This document shows, piece by piece, positions 31,593 through 40,725 of a DNA stretch of 64,000 nt (positions are counted from its first letter, which is position 1; each line of letters begins with the position of its first letter). The DNA is from Mixta sp031457955 (GTDB taxonomy: Bacteria; Pseudomonadota; Gammaproteobacteria; Enterobacterales; Enterobacteriaceae), in assembly GCF_031457955.1 (NCBI RefSeq), contig NZ_JAVDXN010000001.1, forward strand, positions 992,001 to 1,056,000, written 5' to 3'. A program made the position numbers and the translations under genes. The notes beneath the pieces are model-generated. The model made no database searches, was not told the origin of the DNA, and saw only the letters and a program-made list of their open reading frames with translations.

Positions 31593-33896
31593 ATGAAATT
31601 CAAATCACAAATTAAACCATACCAGGCCGCGGCGGGCGGCTGGGGCTCACTTGAAGCCACCACCCGTTTCGTTATTGACAGCAAACAAGCGCTGAAAAAC
31701 CTGCGTAACCTGATGCGCATGAACAAAGCCAAAGGTTTCGACTGCCCGGGCTGCGCCTGGGGCGACGATAACAAAAGCACCTTTAGCTTCTGTGAGAATG
31801 GTGCTAAAGCGGTCACCTGGGAAGCAACCCGCCGCTTCGTTGACGCAGAGTTTTTTGCTACCCACAGCGTCAGCAAACTTTATCAGCAGAGCGACTACTT
31901 CCTGGAATATCAGGGACGTTTGACCGAACCGTTACGTTACAACCGTCTGACCGATCACTATGAGCCGATCAGCTGGGACAACGCCTTTTCGCTGATTGCT
32001 CAGCATATTAAGGCGATGGATAATGCCGATCAGATGGAGCTTTATACCTCCGGTCGCGCCAGTAACGAAGCTTCCTGGCTTTATCAGCTGTTTGGCCGCA
32101 TGGTTGGCACCAATAACTTCCCTGACTGTTCCAACATGTGTCATGAAGCCAGCGGCAGCGGCCTGAAGCGCAGTATCGGCGTGGGTAAGGGCACCATTCG
32201 TCTGGATGATTTCGATCATGCGGATGCGATCTTCGTCTTCGGCCAGAATCCGGGCACCAACCACCCGCGTATGCTGCACAGCCTGCGTCATGCAGCCGAT
32301 CACGGTGCGAAAATCGTCACCTTTAACACCCTGCGCGAGCGTGGCCTTGAGCGCTTTGCCGATCCGCAGAAACCGCTGGAAGTGGTAACGTCAAAAGCGG
32401 GCACCATCAGCTCGACCTATTATCAGCCGAATCTGGGCGGTGATATGGCAGCCGTACGCGGCATGGTGAAAGCGCTGGCGGAAACGCATCGCGCGCGCAT
32501 CGCCGCCGGTGAAAAAGGCCTGTTCGACGAAGCCTTTATCAATGCGGCCACCAAGGGCGTGGAAGAGTATCTGGCCGCGGTCGACGCCACCGGCTGGCAA
32601 CAGATTGAACAGCAGTCCGGCCTGAGCGAGCAGCAGCTGCGTGAAGCCGCGGCAATTTACCAGAGCGCCGATCGCGTGATCTGTACCTGGGCGATGGGTA
32701 TCACCCAGCACAAGCACTCCGTGGATACGGTACGTGAAATCGTTAACCTGCAGCTGCTGTTTGGCCAGCTGGGCAAAAAAGGCGCTGGCCTTTGTCCGGT
32801 ACGTGGTCACAGTAACGTGCAGGGTAACCGCACCATGGGCATCGATGAGAAACCGTCTCAGGCTTTCCTGGATGCCATGGCGCAACATTTTGACTTTGAG
32901 CCGCCGCGGGCGCCGGGCCATAACACGGTAGAAGCGCTGGAAGCGATGCTGCGCGACGAGATCAAAGTGCTGATCGCGCTGGGAGGCAACCTTGCCGCCG
33001 CCGCGCCGGACAGCCCGCGCACCGAAGAAGCGATGCAGCGTTGCGGCCTGACGGTACATATCAGCACTAAGCTGAACCGTAGCCATCTGGTGCCGGGTCA
33101 GGACAGCCTGATTCTGCCTACGCTGGGCCGTACCGAGCAGGATATGCAGGCTTCTGGTTCACAGTTCATTACTGTCGAAGATTCATTCAGCATGGTGCAT
33201 GCGTCAGAAGGCGTCGGCAAACCGCTGGCTGAAACGCAGCGTTCAGAAACCGCTATCGTGGCGGGCATCGCGCATGCGGTTCTTGGCAATGCAAAAGTAG
33301 ACTGGCTGGCGCTGTCAGCGGATTACAACAAAATCCGCGATCATATCGCTGCCACCATTCCTGGCTTCGCTGACTTTAATCAGAAATGCGAACAGCCTGG
33401 CGGTTTCTACTTAGGCAACGCCGCCGCCGAGCTGCGTTTCAATACGCCTGGCGGTAAAGCGCACTTTAGCGCGGCAGCCTTACCTGTTTCGCTGTTCCCG
33501 CAGCTTGACGTTGAGGTGCCATTTACGCTGCAGTCGCTGCGCTCGCACGATCAGTACAACACCACGATTTATGGTCTCGATGACCGTTATCGCGGCGTGT
33601 ATGGCCAGCGTGAAGTGCTGTTCATTAACCCGGAAGATATGAGCGACATGGGTTATGAAGCCGGGCAGAACGTCGATATTGAAACGCTGTGGAACGATGG
33701 CATCACGCGTCGTGTCAGCGGCTTTAAGCTGGTGCCTTACAATATCCCACGCGGCAACCTTGCCGCCTACTACCCGGAAACCAACCCGCTGGTTCCCCTC
33801 TCCAGCTTTGGCGACGGCAGCGGCACCCCGACATCTAAATCGGTGCCGGTGAAAATTTCTTTAACAGCTGAAGTGGTCACGCAACGTATTGCCTGA
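31593..33896 (+). CDS. YdeP/FdhF family molybdopterin oxidoreductase
   Basis: 767 residues (E. coli YdeP 759). Related along its length to YdeP: PKGFDCPGCAW-type N-terminus (AKGFDCPGCAWGDDNK), YTSGRASNEASWLYQLFGR, FPDCSNMCHEASGSGL, GQNPGTNHPRMLHSLR, and a C-terminal molydopterin-dinucleotide-binding domain (SHDQYNTTIYGLDDRYRG). It binds molybdopterin guanine dinucleotide and probably an N-terminal iron-sulfur cluster. No selenocysteine or twin-arginine signal was seen, so it is likely cytoplasmic. E. coli YdeP is linked to acid resistance; the substrate is unknown. No fdhD is adjacent. Confidence 0.9.
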   Translation: MKFKSQIKPYQAAAGGWGSLEATTRFVIDSKQALKNLRNLMRMNKAKGFDCPGCAWGDDNKSTFSFCENGAKAVTWEATRRFVDAEFFATHSVSKLYQQSDYFLEYQGRLTEPLRYNRLTDHYEPISWDNAFSLIAQHIKAMDNADQMELYTSGRASNEASWLYQLFGRMVGTNNFPDCSNMCHEASGSGLKRSIGVGKGTIRLDDFDHADAIFVFGQNPGTNHPRMLHSLRHAADHGAKIVTFNTLRERGLERFADPQKPLEVVTSKAGTISSTYYQPNLGGDMAAVRGMVKALAETHRARIAAGEKGLFDEAFINAATKGVEEYLAAVDATGWQQIEQQSGLSEQQLREAAAIYQSADRVICTWAMGITQHKHSVDTVREIVNLQLLFGQLGKKGAGLCPVRGHSNVQGNRTMGIDEKPSQAFLDAMAQHFDFEPPRAPGHNTVEALEAMLRDEIKVLIALGGNLAAAAPDSPRTEEAMQRCGLTVHISTKLNRSHLVPGQDSLILPTLGRTEQDMQASGSQFITVEDSFSMVHASEGVGKPLAETQRSETAIVAGIAHAVLGNAKVDWLALSADYNKIRDHIAATIPGFADFNQKCEQPGGFYLGNAAAELRFNTPGGKAHFSAAALPVSLFPQLDVEVPFTLQSLRSHDQYNTTIYGLDDRYRGVYGQREVLFINPEDMSDMGYEAGQNVDIETLWNDGITRRVSGFKLVPYNIPRGNLAAYYPETNPLVPLSSFGDGSGTPTSKSVPVKISLTAEVVTQRIA

Positions 33897-33912
33897 TAGC
33901 CTGTAAGTCTGT

Positions 33913-33941
33913 GTAAAAAGCCGGTTCGTCCGGCTTTTTAC
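33913..33941. terminator. bidirectional-type terminator after the ydeP-like gene
   Basis: GTAAAAAGCCGG, loop TTCGT, CCGGCTTTTTAC: a perfect stem with a T-run, 17 bp past the stop. Confidence 0.9.
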
Positions 33942-34019
33942 GTTTATTACACCTTGCCGGGCGCCAGCGAATCGCGTAAAACTGTCTGCCGCTCTTAGGC
34001 CACGAAACTGAATTCAACT

Positions 34020-35951
34020 ATGTTCCAGGATAACCCGCTGCTTGCGCAGCTTAAAGAGAAGCTCCACGCCCAGACACCGCGTGTGGAAGGGGTGGTAAAA
34101 GGCACCGAAAAAGGTTTCGGTTTCTTAGAAGTGGACGCGCAGAAAAGCTACTTTATTCCGCCGCCGCAGATGAAAAAAGTCATGGCTGGCGACCGCGTTA
34201 TCGCTGCGGTGCAAACCGATAAAGACCGTGAAATTGCCGAACCGGAAAGCCTGGTTGAGCCGTTCCTGACGCGCTTTGTCGGTCGGGTACAGAAAAAAGA
34301 TGACCGCCTCTCGATCGTTCCCGATCATCCGCTAATTAAAGATGCCATTCCCTGCCGTCCGGTGCGCAGCCTGCAACACGATTTTCAGGCCGGTGACTGG
34401 GCCGTGGCGGAAATGCGCCGCCATCCGCTGAAAGGCGACCGCAGCTTTTATGCTGAACTGACCGAATTTATTACCACCGGCGACGACCATCTGGCGCCGT
34501 GGTGGGTGACACTGTCACGCCATAACCTTGAGCGTGAAGCGCCAGCAGAGACGTTCAGCGATATGCTGGATGAGCAGCTGGCGCGTGAAGATTTAACCGC
34601 GCTGAATTTTGTCACTATCGACAGCGCCAGCACCGAAGATATGGATGACGCGCTGTATGTGGAAGAGCTGGCGGATAACGCGCTGCGCCTGACTATCGCT
34701 ATCGCCGATCCGACCGCTTACGTGCCCGCAGAGAGCAAGCTGGATGCTATCGCCGCTGAGCGTGCCTTTACCAACTATCTGCCGGGCTTTAATATCCCGA
34801 TGCTGCCGCGCGAGCTGTCCGATAACGTCTGCTCGCTGCGCCCAAATGAGCGTCGTCCGGCGCTGGTGTGCCGCGTGACCGTAGGTCAGGATGGTTCCCT
34901 CTCTGATATCACCTTCTTTGCCGCCTGGGTCGAATCTAAAGCCAAGCTGGTTTATGACGAAGTCTCCGACTGGCTGGAAAACCAGGGCGAATGGCAGCCG
35001 GGCAGCGATGAGATCGCACAGCAAATTCGTTTGCTGCATCGTCTTTGCCTTTCCCGCGTGGAATGGCGTCAGCAGAACGCGCTGGTGTTTAAAGACCGTC
35101 CCGATTACCGCTTCCTGCTGGGCGAAAAAGGCGAAGTGCTGGACATTATTGCCGAGCCGCGCCGTATCGCTAACCGCATCGTGGAAGAGGCGATGATCGC
35201 CGCGAACATCTGTGCCGCGCTGGTGCTGCGTGAGAAACTGGGCTTCGGCGTTTATAACGTGCACCTGGGCTTTGACCTCACCAATGCCGAGCAGGCCGCC
35301 GCCGTGCTGGCTAACCATGGCGTAACCGCCGATGCGGCCGCAATGGCGACGCTGGAAGGGTTTATCAAGCTGCGCCGCGAGCTGGATGCGCAGCCGACGC
35401 AGTTCCTCGACAGCCGCATTCGTCGTTTCCAGTCCTTTGTTGAAATCAGCACTGAGCCGGGCCCGCACTTTGGTCTGGGTCTGGAAGCCTATGCTACCTG
35501 GACCTCCCCGATTCGTAAGTATGGCGATATGGTTAACCATCGCCTGCTGAAAGCGATTATTCGCGGCGAAAGCGCTTCACGTCCGAATGATGACGTCACG
35601 CTGAAAATGGGCGAGCGTCGTCGTTTAAACCGTATGGCGGAACGCGATGTGGGCGACTGGCTCTATGCGCGCTTCCTGAACAAAGCGGCCGGCACCGATA
35701 CCCGCTTCAGCGCGGAAATTATCGATGTCTCCCGTGGCGGCATGCGCGTACGCCTGCTGGCTAACGGCGCCGTTGCCTTTATTCCGGCACCGTTTATTCA
35801 CGCAGTGCGTGATGAACTGGTATGCAGCCAGGAAAACGGCACGGTGCAGATCAAAGGCGAAGTGGTCTACCGCGTTACCGATGTGATTGATGTCACTATC
35901 GCTGAGGTACGTATGGAAACACGCAATATCGTGGCGCGCCCTGCTGCCTGA
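34020..35951 (+). CDS. rnb: exoribonuclease II (RNase II)
   Basis: 643 residues (E. coli 644). Cold-shock domains at the N-terminus (GVVKGTEKGFGFLEVDAQKSYFIPP), the RNB catalytic domain with the magnesium aspartates in FVTIDSASTEDMDDALYVEE, the YATWTSPIRKYGDMVNH motif, and a C-terminal S1 domain. A processive 3'-5' exoribonuclease of cytoplasmic mRNA decay. In E. coli it lies between yciW and gmr. Here accessory genes sit on both sides. Confidence 0.98.
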   Translation: MFQDNPLLAQLKEKLHAQTPRVEGVVKGTEKGFGFLEVDAQKSYFIPPPQMKKVMAGDRVIAAVQTDKDREIAEPESLVEPFLTRFVGRVQKKDDRLSIVPDHPLIKDAIPCRPVRSLQHDFQAGDWAVAEMRRHPLKGDRSFYAELTEFITTGDDHLAPWWVTLSRHNLEREAPAETFSDMLDEQLAREDLTALNFVTIDSASTEDMDDALYVEELADNALRLTIAIADPTAYVPAESKLDAIAAERAFTNYLPGFNIPMLPRELSDNVCSLRPNERRPALVCRVTVGQDGSLSDITFFAAWVESKAKLVYDEVSDWLENQGEWQPGSDEIAQQIRLLHRLCLSRVEWRQQNALVFKDRPDYRFLLGEKGEVLDIIAEPRRIANRIVEEAMIAANICAALVLREKLGFGVYNVHLGFDLTNAEQAAAVLANHGVTADAAAMATLEGFIKLRRELDAQPTQFLDSRIRRFQSFVEISTEPGPHFGLGLEAYATWTSPIRKYGDMVNHRLLKAIIRGESASRPNDDVTLKMGERRRLNRMAERDVGDWLYARFLNKAAGTDTRFSAEIIDVSRGGMRVRLLANGAVAFIPAPFIHAVRDELVCSQENGTVQIKGEVVYRVTDVIDVTIAEVRMETRNIVARPAA

Positions 35952-35961
35952 TAACCCATTT

Positions 35962-35990
35962 AACGGGGCGGCCTGGCGCTGCCCCGTTTT
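35962..35990 (+). terminator. intrinsic terminator of rnb
   Basis: AACGGGGC, loop of 11, GCCCCGTT then TT, an 8-bp stem 10 bp after the stop. The loop can pair further. Confidence 0.85.
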
Positions 35991-36156
35991 ATTAACCGCC
36001 TCTGATATTACTTATTCATTCAGCCTCGTTTCATAACTAAAACGCCTGCCGCCTCACACTTTTCTTAAATTTTCCTTTCTCTAACAAAACTTTAAATTAC
36101 TTTTACCTTGCTTGCCCTTTTTCCCTCTTCGTCTCTGGATCAGCAAGGAGTTAGTC

Positions 36157-38223
36157 ATGAGAAACGTCAAAACCGGTTTAATCTGGTTAGCCGTGGCGTT
36201 GATTGGCGCGTTTGCCTTCGCCATGCTGGCAATTAACCGCGGCGAGCCGGTCAATGCTGTCTGGCTGGTCGTGGCGGCTGTCGCCTGCTACAGCATTGCT
36301 TACCGCTTTTATAGCCTGTTTATCGCCAGGAACATATTTGAGCTTAACGATAACCGTATCACCCCGGCCGAGCGCTATAACGACGGTCTCGACTATGTTC
36401 CTACCAATAAATGGGTGCTGTTTGGACACCACTTTGCCGCTATCGCAGGTGCGGGCCCGCTGGTAGGCCCGATCCTGGCGGCGCAGATGGGCTTTCTGCC
36501 CGGCACAATCTGGATTTTGGTTGGCGTGATGCTGGCAGGCGCAGTGCAGGATTTCCTGGTACTGTTTATCTCTACGCGGCGCGATGGCCGTTCGCTGGGT
36601 GAGATGGCGCGTCAGGAGTTGGGCGCGTTTGCGGGCGTCATCACGATGCTTGGCGCGCTGGGCGTGATGATTATTATCCTGTCAGCGTTGGCGCTGGTGG
36701 TGGTCAAAGCGCTGGCGGATAGCCCCTGGGGCCTGTTTACCATCGCCGCAACCATTCCTATCGCCCTGCTGATGGGCATCTGGATGCGCTTTCTGCGTCC
36801 GGGGAAAATCGCCGAAGTGTCGCTTATCGGCTTTGTGCTGATGATGGCCGCGATTATTTATGGCGGCGATATTGCGCAGCATCCTTACTGGGGGCCGTTC
36901 TTCACGCTGAAAGGCACCACGCTGACGTGGGTGCTGGTGGGATATGGGTTTATCGCCTCGGTGCTGCCGGTATGGCTGCTGCTGGCGCCGCGTGACTATC
37001 TCTCAACCTTTCTGAAGATCGGCGTGATTGTCGGCCTGGCGGTGGGAATTCTGTTCGCCATGCCGGAAATGAAGATGCCTGCCGTATCGCGCTTTATTGA
37101 CGGTAGCGGCCCGGTGTTCTCCGGCGCGCTGTTCCCTTTCCTGTTTATCACCATTGCCTGCGGCGCTATCTCCGGGTTTCATGCGCTGGTTTCCAGCGGT
37201 ACCACGCCAAAACTGGTGGAGCGGGAAAGCCATATCCGTTTTATCGGCTATGGCGCGATGCTGATGGAATCCTTTGTGGCAATCATGGCGCTGATCTGCG
37301 CCTCGGTGATCGATCCCGGCGTTTATTTTGCGATGAATTCCCCGGCGGCGCTGATCGGCACTACGGTGGAAAACGCCGCGCAGGTCATTAACGGCTGGGG
37401 GTTTGTGGTTACGCCGGAGATGCTGACCACGATTGCCCGTGATGTGGGCGAAAGCTCTGTGCTGTCGCGTGCTGGCGGCGCGCCAACCTTTGCCGTCGGC
37501 ATGGCACATATCATTACCGACGTCTTTAACAGTCGCGCAATGATGGCGTTCTGGTATCACTTCGCCATTCTGTTTGAAGCCCTGTTTATCCTTACCGCGG
37601 TGGATGCCGGAACCCGCGCCTGTCGCTTTATGGTGCAGGATTTGGCGGGCACGCTCATCCCTGGCCTTGCCAATAACCGCTCCTGGCTGGGCAATATGAT
37701 CGGCACCGCCGTCGCGGTAGCGGGCTGGGGCTTCTTTGTTTATCAGGGCGTGGTCGATCCATTGGGCGGCATTAATACTCTTTGGCCGCTGTTTGGCATC
37801 GGCAACCAGATGCTGGCCTCAATGGCGTTGATCCTCGGTACCGTGGTGCTGTTTAAAATGAAAAAGCAGCGCTATGCCTGGGTGACGATTCTGCCCACCG
37901 CCTGGCTGTTTATTACCTCAATGACGGCAGGCTGGCAGAAGATATTTCATGAAAAGCCCGCCATCGGCTTTCTGGCGCAGGCGAAGAAATTCAGCACGGC
38001 GATTGAAAACGGCACGGTGATCGCCCCGGCGAAAAGCGTGGCGGATATGCAGACCATTGTATTGAGCAACCAAATCAATGCCGCCCTTTGCGCTTTCTTT
38101 ATGCTGGTTGCGGTAACGATGCTGATTGCCGCCTTTTTCGTGGTTCGCCGTGCGCTGAAAAGTGCACGCCCTACCACGCATGAAACCGAGCCGGTGCTGC
38201 GTAAGGAGGTACGTCATGTCTGA
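36157..38223 (+). CDS. CstA/BtsT family peptide or pyruvate transporter
   Basis: 688-residue polytopic membrane protein of the carbon-starvation CstA family. Signatures: YVPTNKWVLFGHHFAAIAGAGPLVGP, QDFLVLFISTRRDGRSLGE, ACGAISGFHALVSSGTTPK, and FILTAVDAGTRACRFMVQD. E. coli CstA and BtsT/YjiY import pyruvate (CstA also peptides). This sequence resembles both about equally, so I give no symbol. AAGGAG precedes ATG 36157. It overlaps the following ybdD-like gene by eight bases, the usual partner arrangement. Confidence 0.92.
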   Translation: MRNVKTGLIWLAVALIGAFAFAMLAINRGEPVNAVWLVVAAVACYSIAYRFYSLFIARNIFELNDNRITPAERYNDGLDYVPTNKWVLFGHHFAAIAGAGPLVGPILAAQMGFLPGTIWILVGVMLAGAVQDFLVLFISTRRDGRSLGEMARQELGAFAGVITMLGALGVMIIILSALALVVVKALADSPWGLFTIAATIPIALLMGIWMRFLRPGKIAEVSLIGFVLMMAAIIYGGDIAQHPYWGPFFTLKGTTLTWVLVGYGFIASVLPVWLLLAPRDYLSTFLKIGVIVGLAVGILFAMPEMKMPAVSRFIDGSGPVFSGALFPFLFITIACGAISGFHALVSSGTTPKLVERESHIRFIGYGAMLMESFVAIMALICASVIDPGVYFAMNSPAALIGTTVENAAQVINGWGFVVTPEMLTTIARDVGESSVLSRAGGAPTFAVGMAHIITDVFNSRAMMAFWYHFAILFEALFILTAVDAGTRACRFMVQDLAGTLIPGLANNRSWLGNMIGTAVAVAGWGFFVYQGVVDPLGGINTLWPLFGIGNQMLASMALILGTVVLFKMKKQRYAWVTILPTAWLFITSMTAGWQKIFHEKPAIGFLAQAKKFSTAIENGTVIAPAKSVADMQTIVLSNQINAALCAFFMLVAVTMLIAAFFVVRRALKSARPTTHETEPVLRKEVRHV

Positions 38224-38509
38224 GTTGCTTCGCCCGATTACCGCGCGGCGTCAGATGGCGAAAATTCAACGCTGCCGTCCGCTGATACCGTTCACCGCCC
38301 CGCCAGCACGCGGCTGGCGTCTGCTTTGGCAGCGGCTGACGCAAAGTTTTCGCTTGATGGTGGGCGTGCAGGATTACCAAAACTATTTGCGTCATATGCG
38401 GCAACAGCACCCTGCCGCTGAGCCGATGTCGGAGAAAGCGTTTCATCGCTATTGCCTTGAGGCGCGCTTTCCGTCTAAGGCTGGCAAGTTAGGGAAATGC
38501 CCTTGCTAA
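38216..38509 (+). CDS. YbdD/YjiX family small partner protein, N-terminally extended
   Basis: 97 residues. The C-terminal about 65 contain the family pattern RLMVGVQDYQNYLRHMRQQHP and the cysteine-containing end (GKLGKCPC), like E. coli YbdD and YjiX (65-67 aa). The first about 30 residues, basic and proline-rich (RPITARRQMAKIQRCRPLIP), have no counterpart there. ATG at 38216 lies within the cstA end with GGAGG upstream, so it is translationally coupled. In E. coli YbdD is needed for CstA pyruvate uptake. Confidence 0.88.
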   Translation: MSELLRPITARRQMAKIQRCRPLIPFTAPPARGWRLLWQRLTQSFRLMVGVQDYQNYLRHMRQQHPAAEPMSEKAFHRYCLEARFPSKAGKLGKCPC

Positions 38510-38569
38510 CACTCAGCGGCTGTCACCTTTTCCCTGTGACTGTTAGTATCAACAGGTAGAGCAAACATT

Positions 38570-38596
38570 CAGGCATCCGTAATCGGATGCCTGTTT
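38570..38596 (+). terminator. terminator of the cstA-ybdD pair
   Basis: CAGGCATCCG, loop TAAT, CGGATGCCTG then TTT: a perfect 10-bp stem 60 bp after the stop. Confidence 0.85.
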
Positions 38597-38730
38597 AACG
38601 ATGATTCGGGTGTAATGTTAATTTTTTACGGAAAAAAATAGCTCTCCGACTGCATAATGCTTATGTATCCCGTCATAAAGTATTACTAAACTTATGATAG
38701 TCGTGCGATCTGCTTAACAGGATGGTTTGT

Positions 38731-40716
38731 ATGCTTGAAGATCAGGGTCAAACATTGCTCTTTACACTGTTTGGCACCCGCAGCCCTTACTGGCAGCTTA
38801 CCTCCGACAGTGATGCCCTAAAACTTTCTCGGGAAGAACTGGCGGAAACTAGCCTGGCTGTCCCGCTTTCGTCCGCTCAGGCGCAGCTGCTGCGCGCCAT
38901 GACGGTGGTGACCACCAGCGTCAATCTGGTGATAAATTTGCGCGGCGAAGAATTGCCCATGCATTTTGTCGGACGCAAAGTTAATCAGGGCGAATGGGCG
39001 GGCACCGCGTCCGCGTGGGGCGATACCTCTTCTGTCGCGCGCGACCTTACTCAGGGGCTCTCTTTTGCTGAACAGGTGGTTTCTGAAGCCAACTCGGTCA
39101 TTGTGATCCTCGATCAGAAAGGCAATATTCAGCGCTTTAATCGCCTCAGCGAGGAGTATACCGGACTAAAAGAGCAGGAAGTTATTGGTCGTAATGTCTT
39201 TCAGCTGTTTATGACCCGTCAGGAGGCCGTGGCCTCACGCCGCAATATCACCGGTTTTTTTCGTGACGGCAGCTCTTATGAAGTTGAGCGCTGGATTAAA
39301 ACGCGCAAAGGCCAGCGCCTGTTTTTGTTTCGCAACAAATTCGTCCACAGCGGCAGCGGTAAAAACGAAATATTCCTGATCTGTTCCGGCACCGACATCA
39401 CTGAAGAACGCCGGGCTCAGGAGCGCCTGCGTATCCTGGCGAATACCGATACCGTTACCGGCTTGCCTAACCGTAACGCTATTCATCAGCGCATCAGCGA
39501 AGTGCTGGAAAAGCGCGAACAGCAGCAGATCGGCGTGGTTTATCTGGATCTGGATAATTTCAAAAAGGTAAATGACGCCTACGGCCATATGTTTGGCGAT
39601 CAGCTGTTACAGGCGGTGTCGTTGGCGGTGCTTACCTGCCTCGATCCGCAGCAAACGCTGGGTCGCCTCGGCGGCGATGAGTTTATCGTGCTGGCGGAAA
39701 ACAGCTCAGAAGTGGCGCTGGAAGCGATGGCGTTACGCATTTTGACGCGCCTGCGTCAGCCCTTCCGTATCGGCCTGATTGAAGTCTATACCGGTTGCTC
39801 GCTGGGTATCGCGCTGGCGCCGCAGCACGGTGAAGATCGTGAAAGCCTGATACGTAATGCTGATACGGCGATGTATCACGCTAAAGAGAATGGTCGTGGT
39901 CAGGCCTGCGTGTTTTCCGCTGAAATGAATCAGCGCGTTTTTGAATATGTCTGGCTTGATACCAATCTGCGTAAGGCGCTGGAGCAGCAACAGCTGATCC
40001 TGCATTACCAGCCTAAAATCAGCGCGGGCAACCGGGTAACGGGCGTAGAGGCGCTGGTGCGCTGGCTTTCACCGGAGCGCGGCCTGATCCCGCCCAATGA
40101 ATTTATTTCTTATGCCGAGGAGTCGGGCCTGATTGTGCCGCTTGGCCGCTGGGTGATGCTTACCGTGCTGCAGCAGATCGTGGACTGGCGTCGTCAGGGC
40201 ATCTATCTGCGCGTGGCGGTCAATGTTTCCGCGCGTCAGCTAATCGATCAAAGTATCTATAACGATCTGAAGCAGGCGTTGCAGCTTAACGGCATGACCG
40301 CCAGCCCGATTGATATTGAGCTAACCGAAAGCTGTTTGATTGAAAACGAGCAGCAGGCGCTGACGTTAATGCATCAGTTCCGCGAGCTCGGCGCAGAGGT
40401 GCATCTGGATGATTTCGGCACCGGTTACTCTTCGCTGTCGCAGCTGGCACGCGTGCCGATCGATGCGATCAAACTGGATCAAAGTTTTGTGCGTGATGTG
40501 CATAAGCAGCCGATCGCCCAATCGCTGGTGCGCGCTATTGTCGCCGTGGCTAAAGCGTTGAACCTGCGCGTGATCGCTGAAGGGATTGAAAATGAGCAGG
40601 AAGAGCAATTTCTGTTGGATAACGAGGTAGATGAACGTCAGGGTTACTATTATGCGAAGCCAATGCCCGCAGATAAACTGGAGCATTGGCTTGCTCAGCG
40701 TCCTGCCAAGCCCTGA
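38731..40716 (+). CDS. rpfR: RpfR/PdeR: PAS-GGDEF-EAL cyclic-di-GMP enzyme and DSF receptor
   Basis: 661 residues, the length of E. coli PdeR (YciR/Gmr). The N-terminal about 100 residues (LLFTLFGTRSPYWQLTSDSD) correspond to the RpfF-interaction region of RpfR. Then a PAS domain (about 110-225), GGDEF with an intact motif (GRLGGDEFIVL), and EAL with an intact motif (GVEALVRW) plus DDFGTGYSS. In Burkholderia and Cronobacter RpfR binds cis-2-unsaturated fatty-acid signals through PAS and then degrades cyclic-di-GMP. The convergent rpfF ten bases away supports the RpfR name. Start at 38731, not 38722, from AGGA spacing and length. Confidence 0.92.
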   Translation: MLEDQGQTLLFTLFGTRSPYWQLTSDSDALKLSREELAETSLAVPLSSAQAQLLRAMTVVTTSVNLVINLRGEELPMHFVGRKVNQGEWAGTASAWGDTSSVARDLTQGLSFAEQVVSEANSVIVILDQKGNIQRFNRLSEEYTGLKEQEVIGRNVFQLFMTRQEAVASRRNITGFFRDGSSYEVERWIKTRKGQRLFLFRNKFVHSGSGKNEIFLICSGTDITEERRAQERLRILANTDTVTGLPNRNAIHQRISEVLEKREQQQIGVVYLDLDNFKKVNDAYGHMFGDQLLQAVSLAVLTCLDPQQTLGRLGGDEFIVLAENSSEVALEAMALRILTRLRQPFRIGLIEVYTGCSLGIALAPQHGEDRESLIRNADTAMYHAKENGRGQACVFSAEMNQRVFEYVWLDTNLRKALEQQQLILHYQPKISAGNRVTGVEALVRWLSPERGLIPPNEFISYAEESGLIVPLGRWVMLTVLQQIVDWRRQGIYLRVAVNVSARQLIDQSIYNDLKQALQLNGMTASPIDIELTESCLIENEQQALTLMHQFRELGAEVHLDDFGTGYSSLSQLARVPIDAIKLDQSFVRDVHKQPIAQSLVRAIVAVAKALNLRVIAEGIENEQEEQFLLDNEVDERQGYYYAKPMPADKLEHWLAQRPAKP

Positions 40717-40725
40717 TTAATCCTG

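Noticed and set aside
34593..35540. 315-codon frame opposite rnb
   Set aside because: Antisense shadow of a strongly conserved RNase II.
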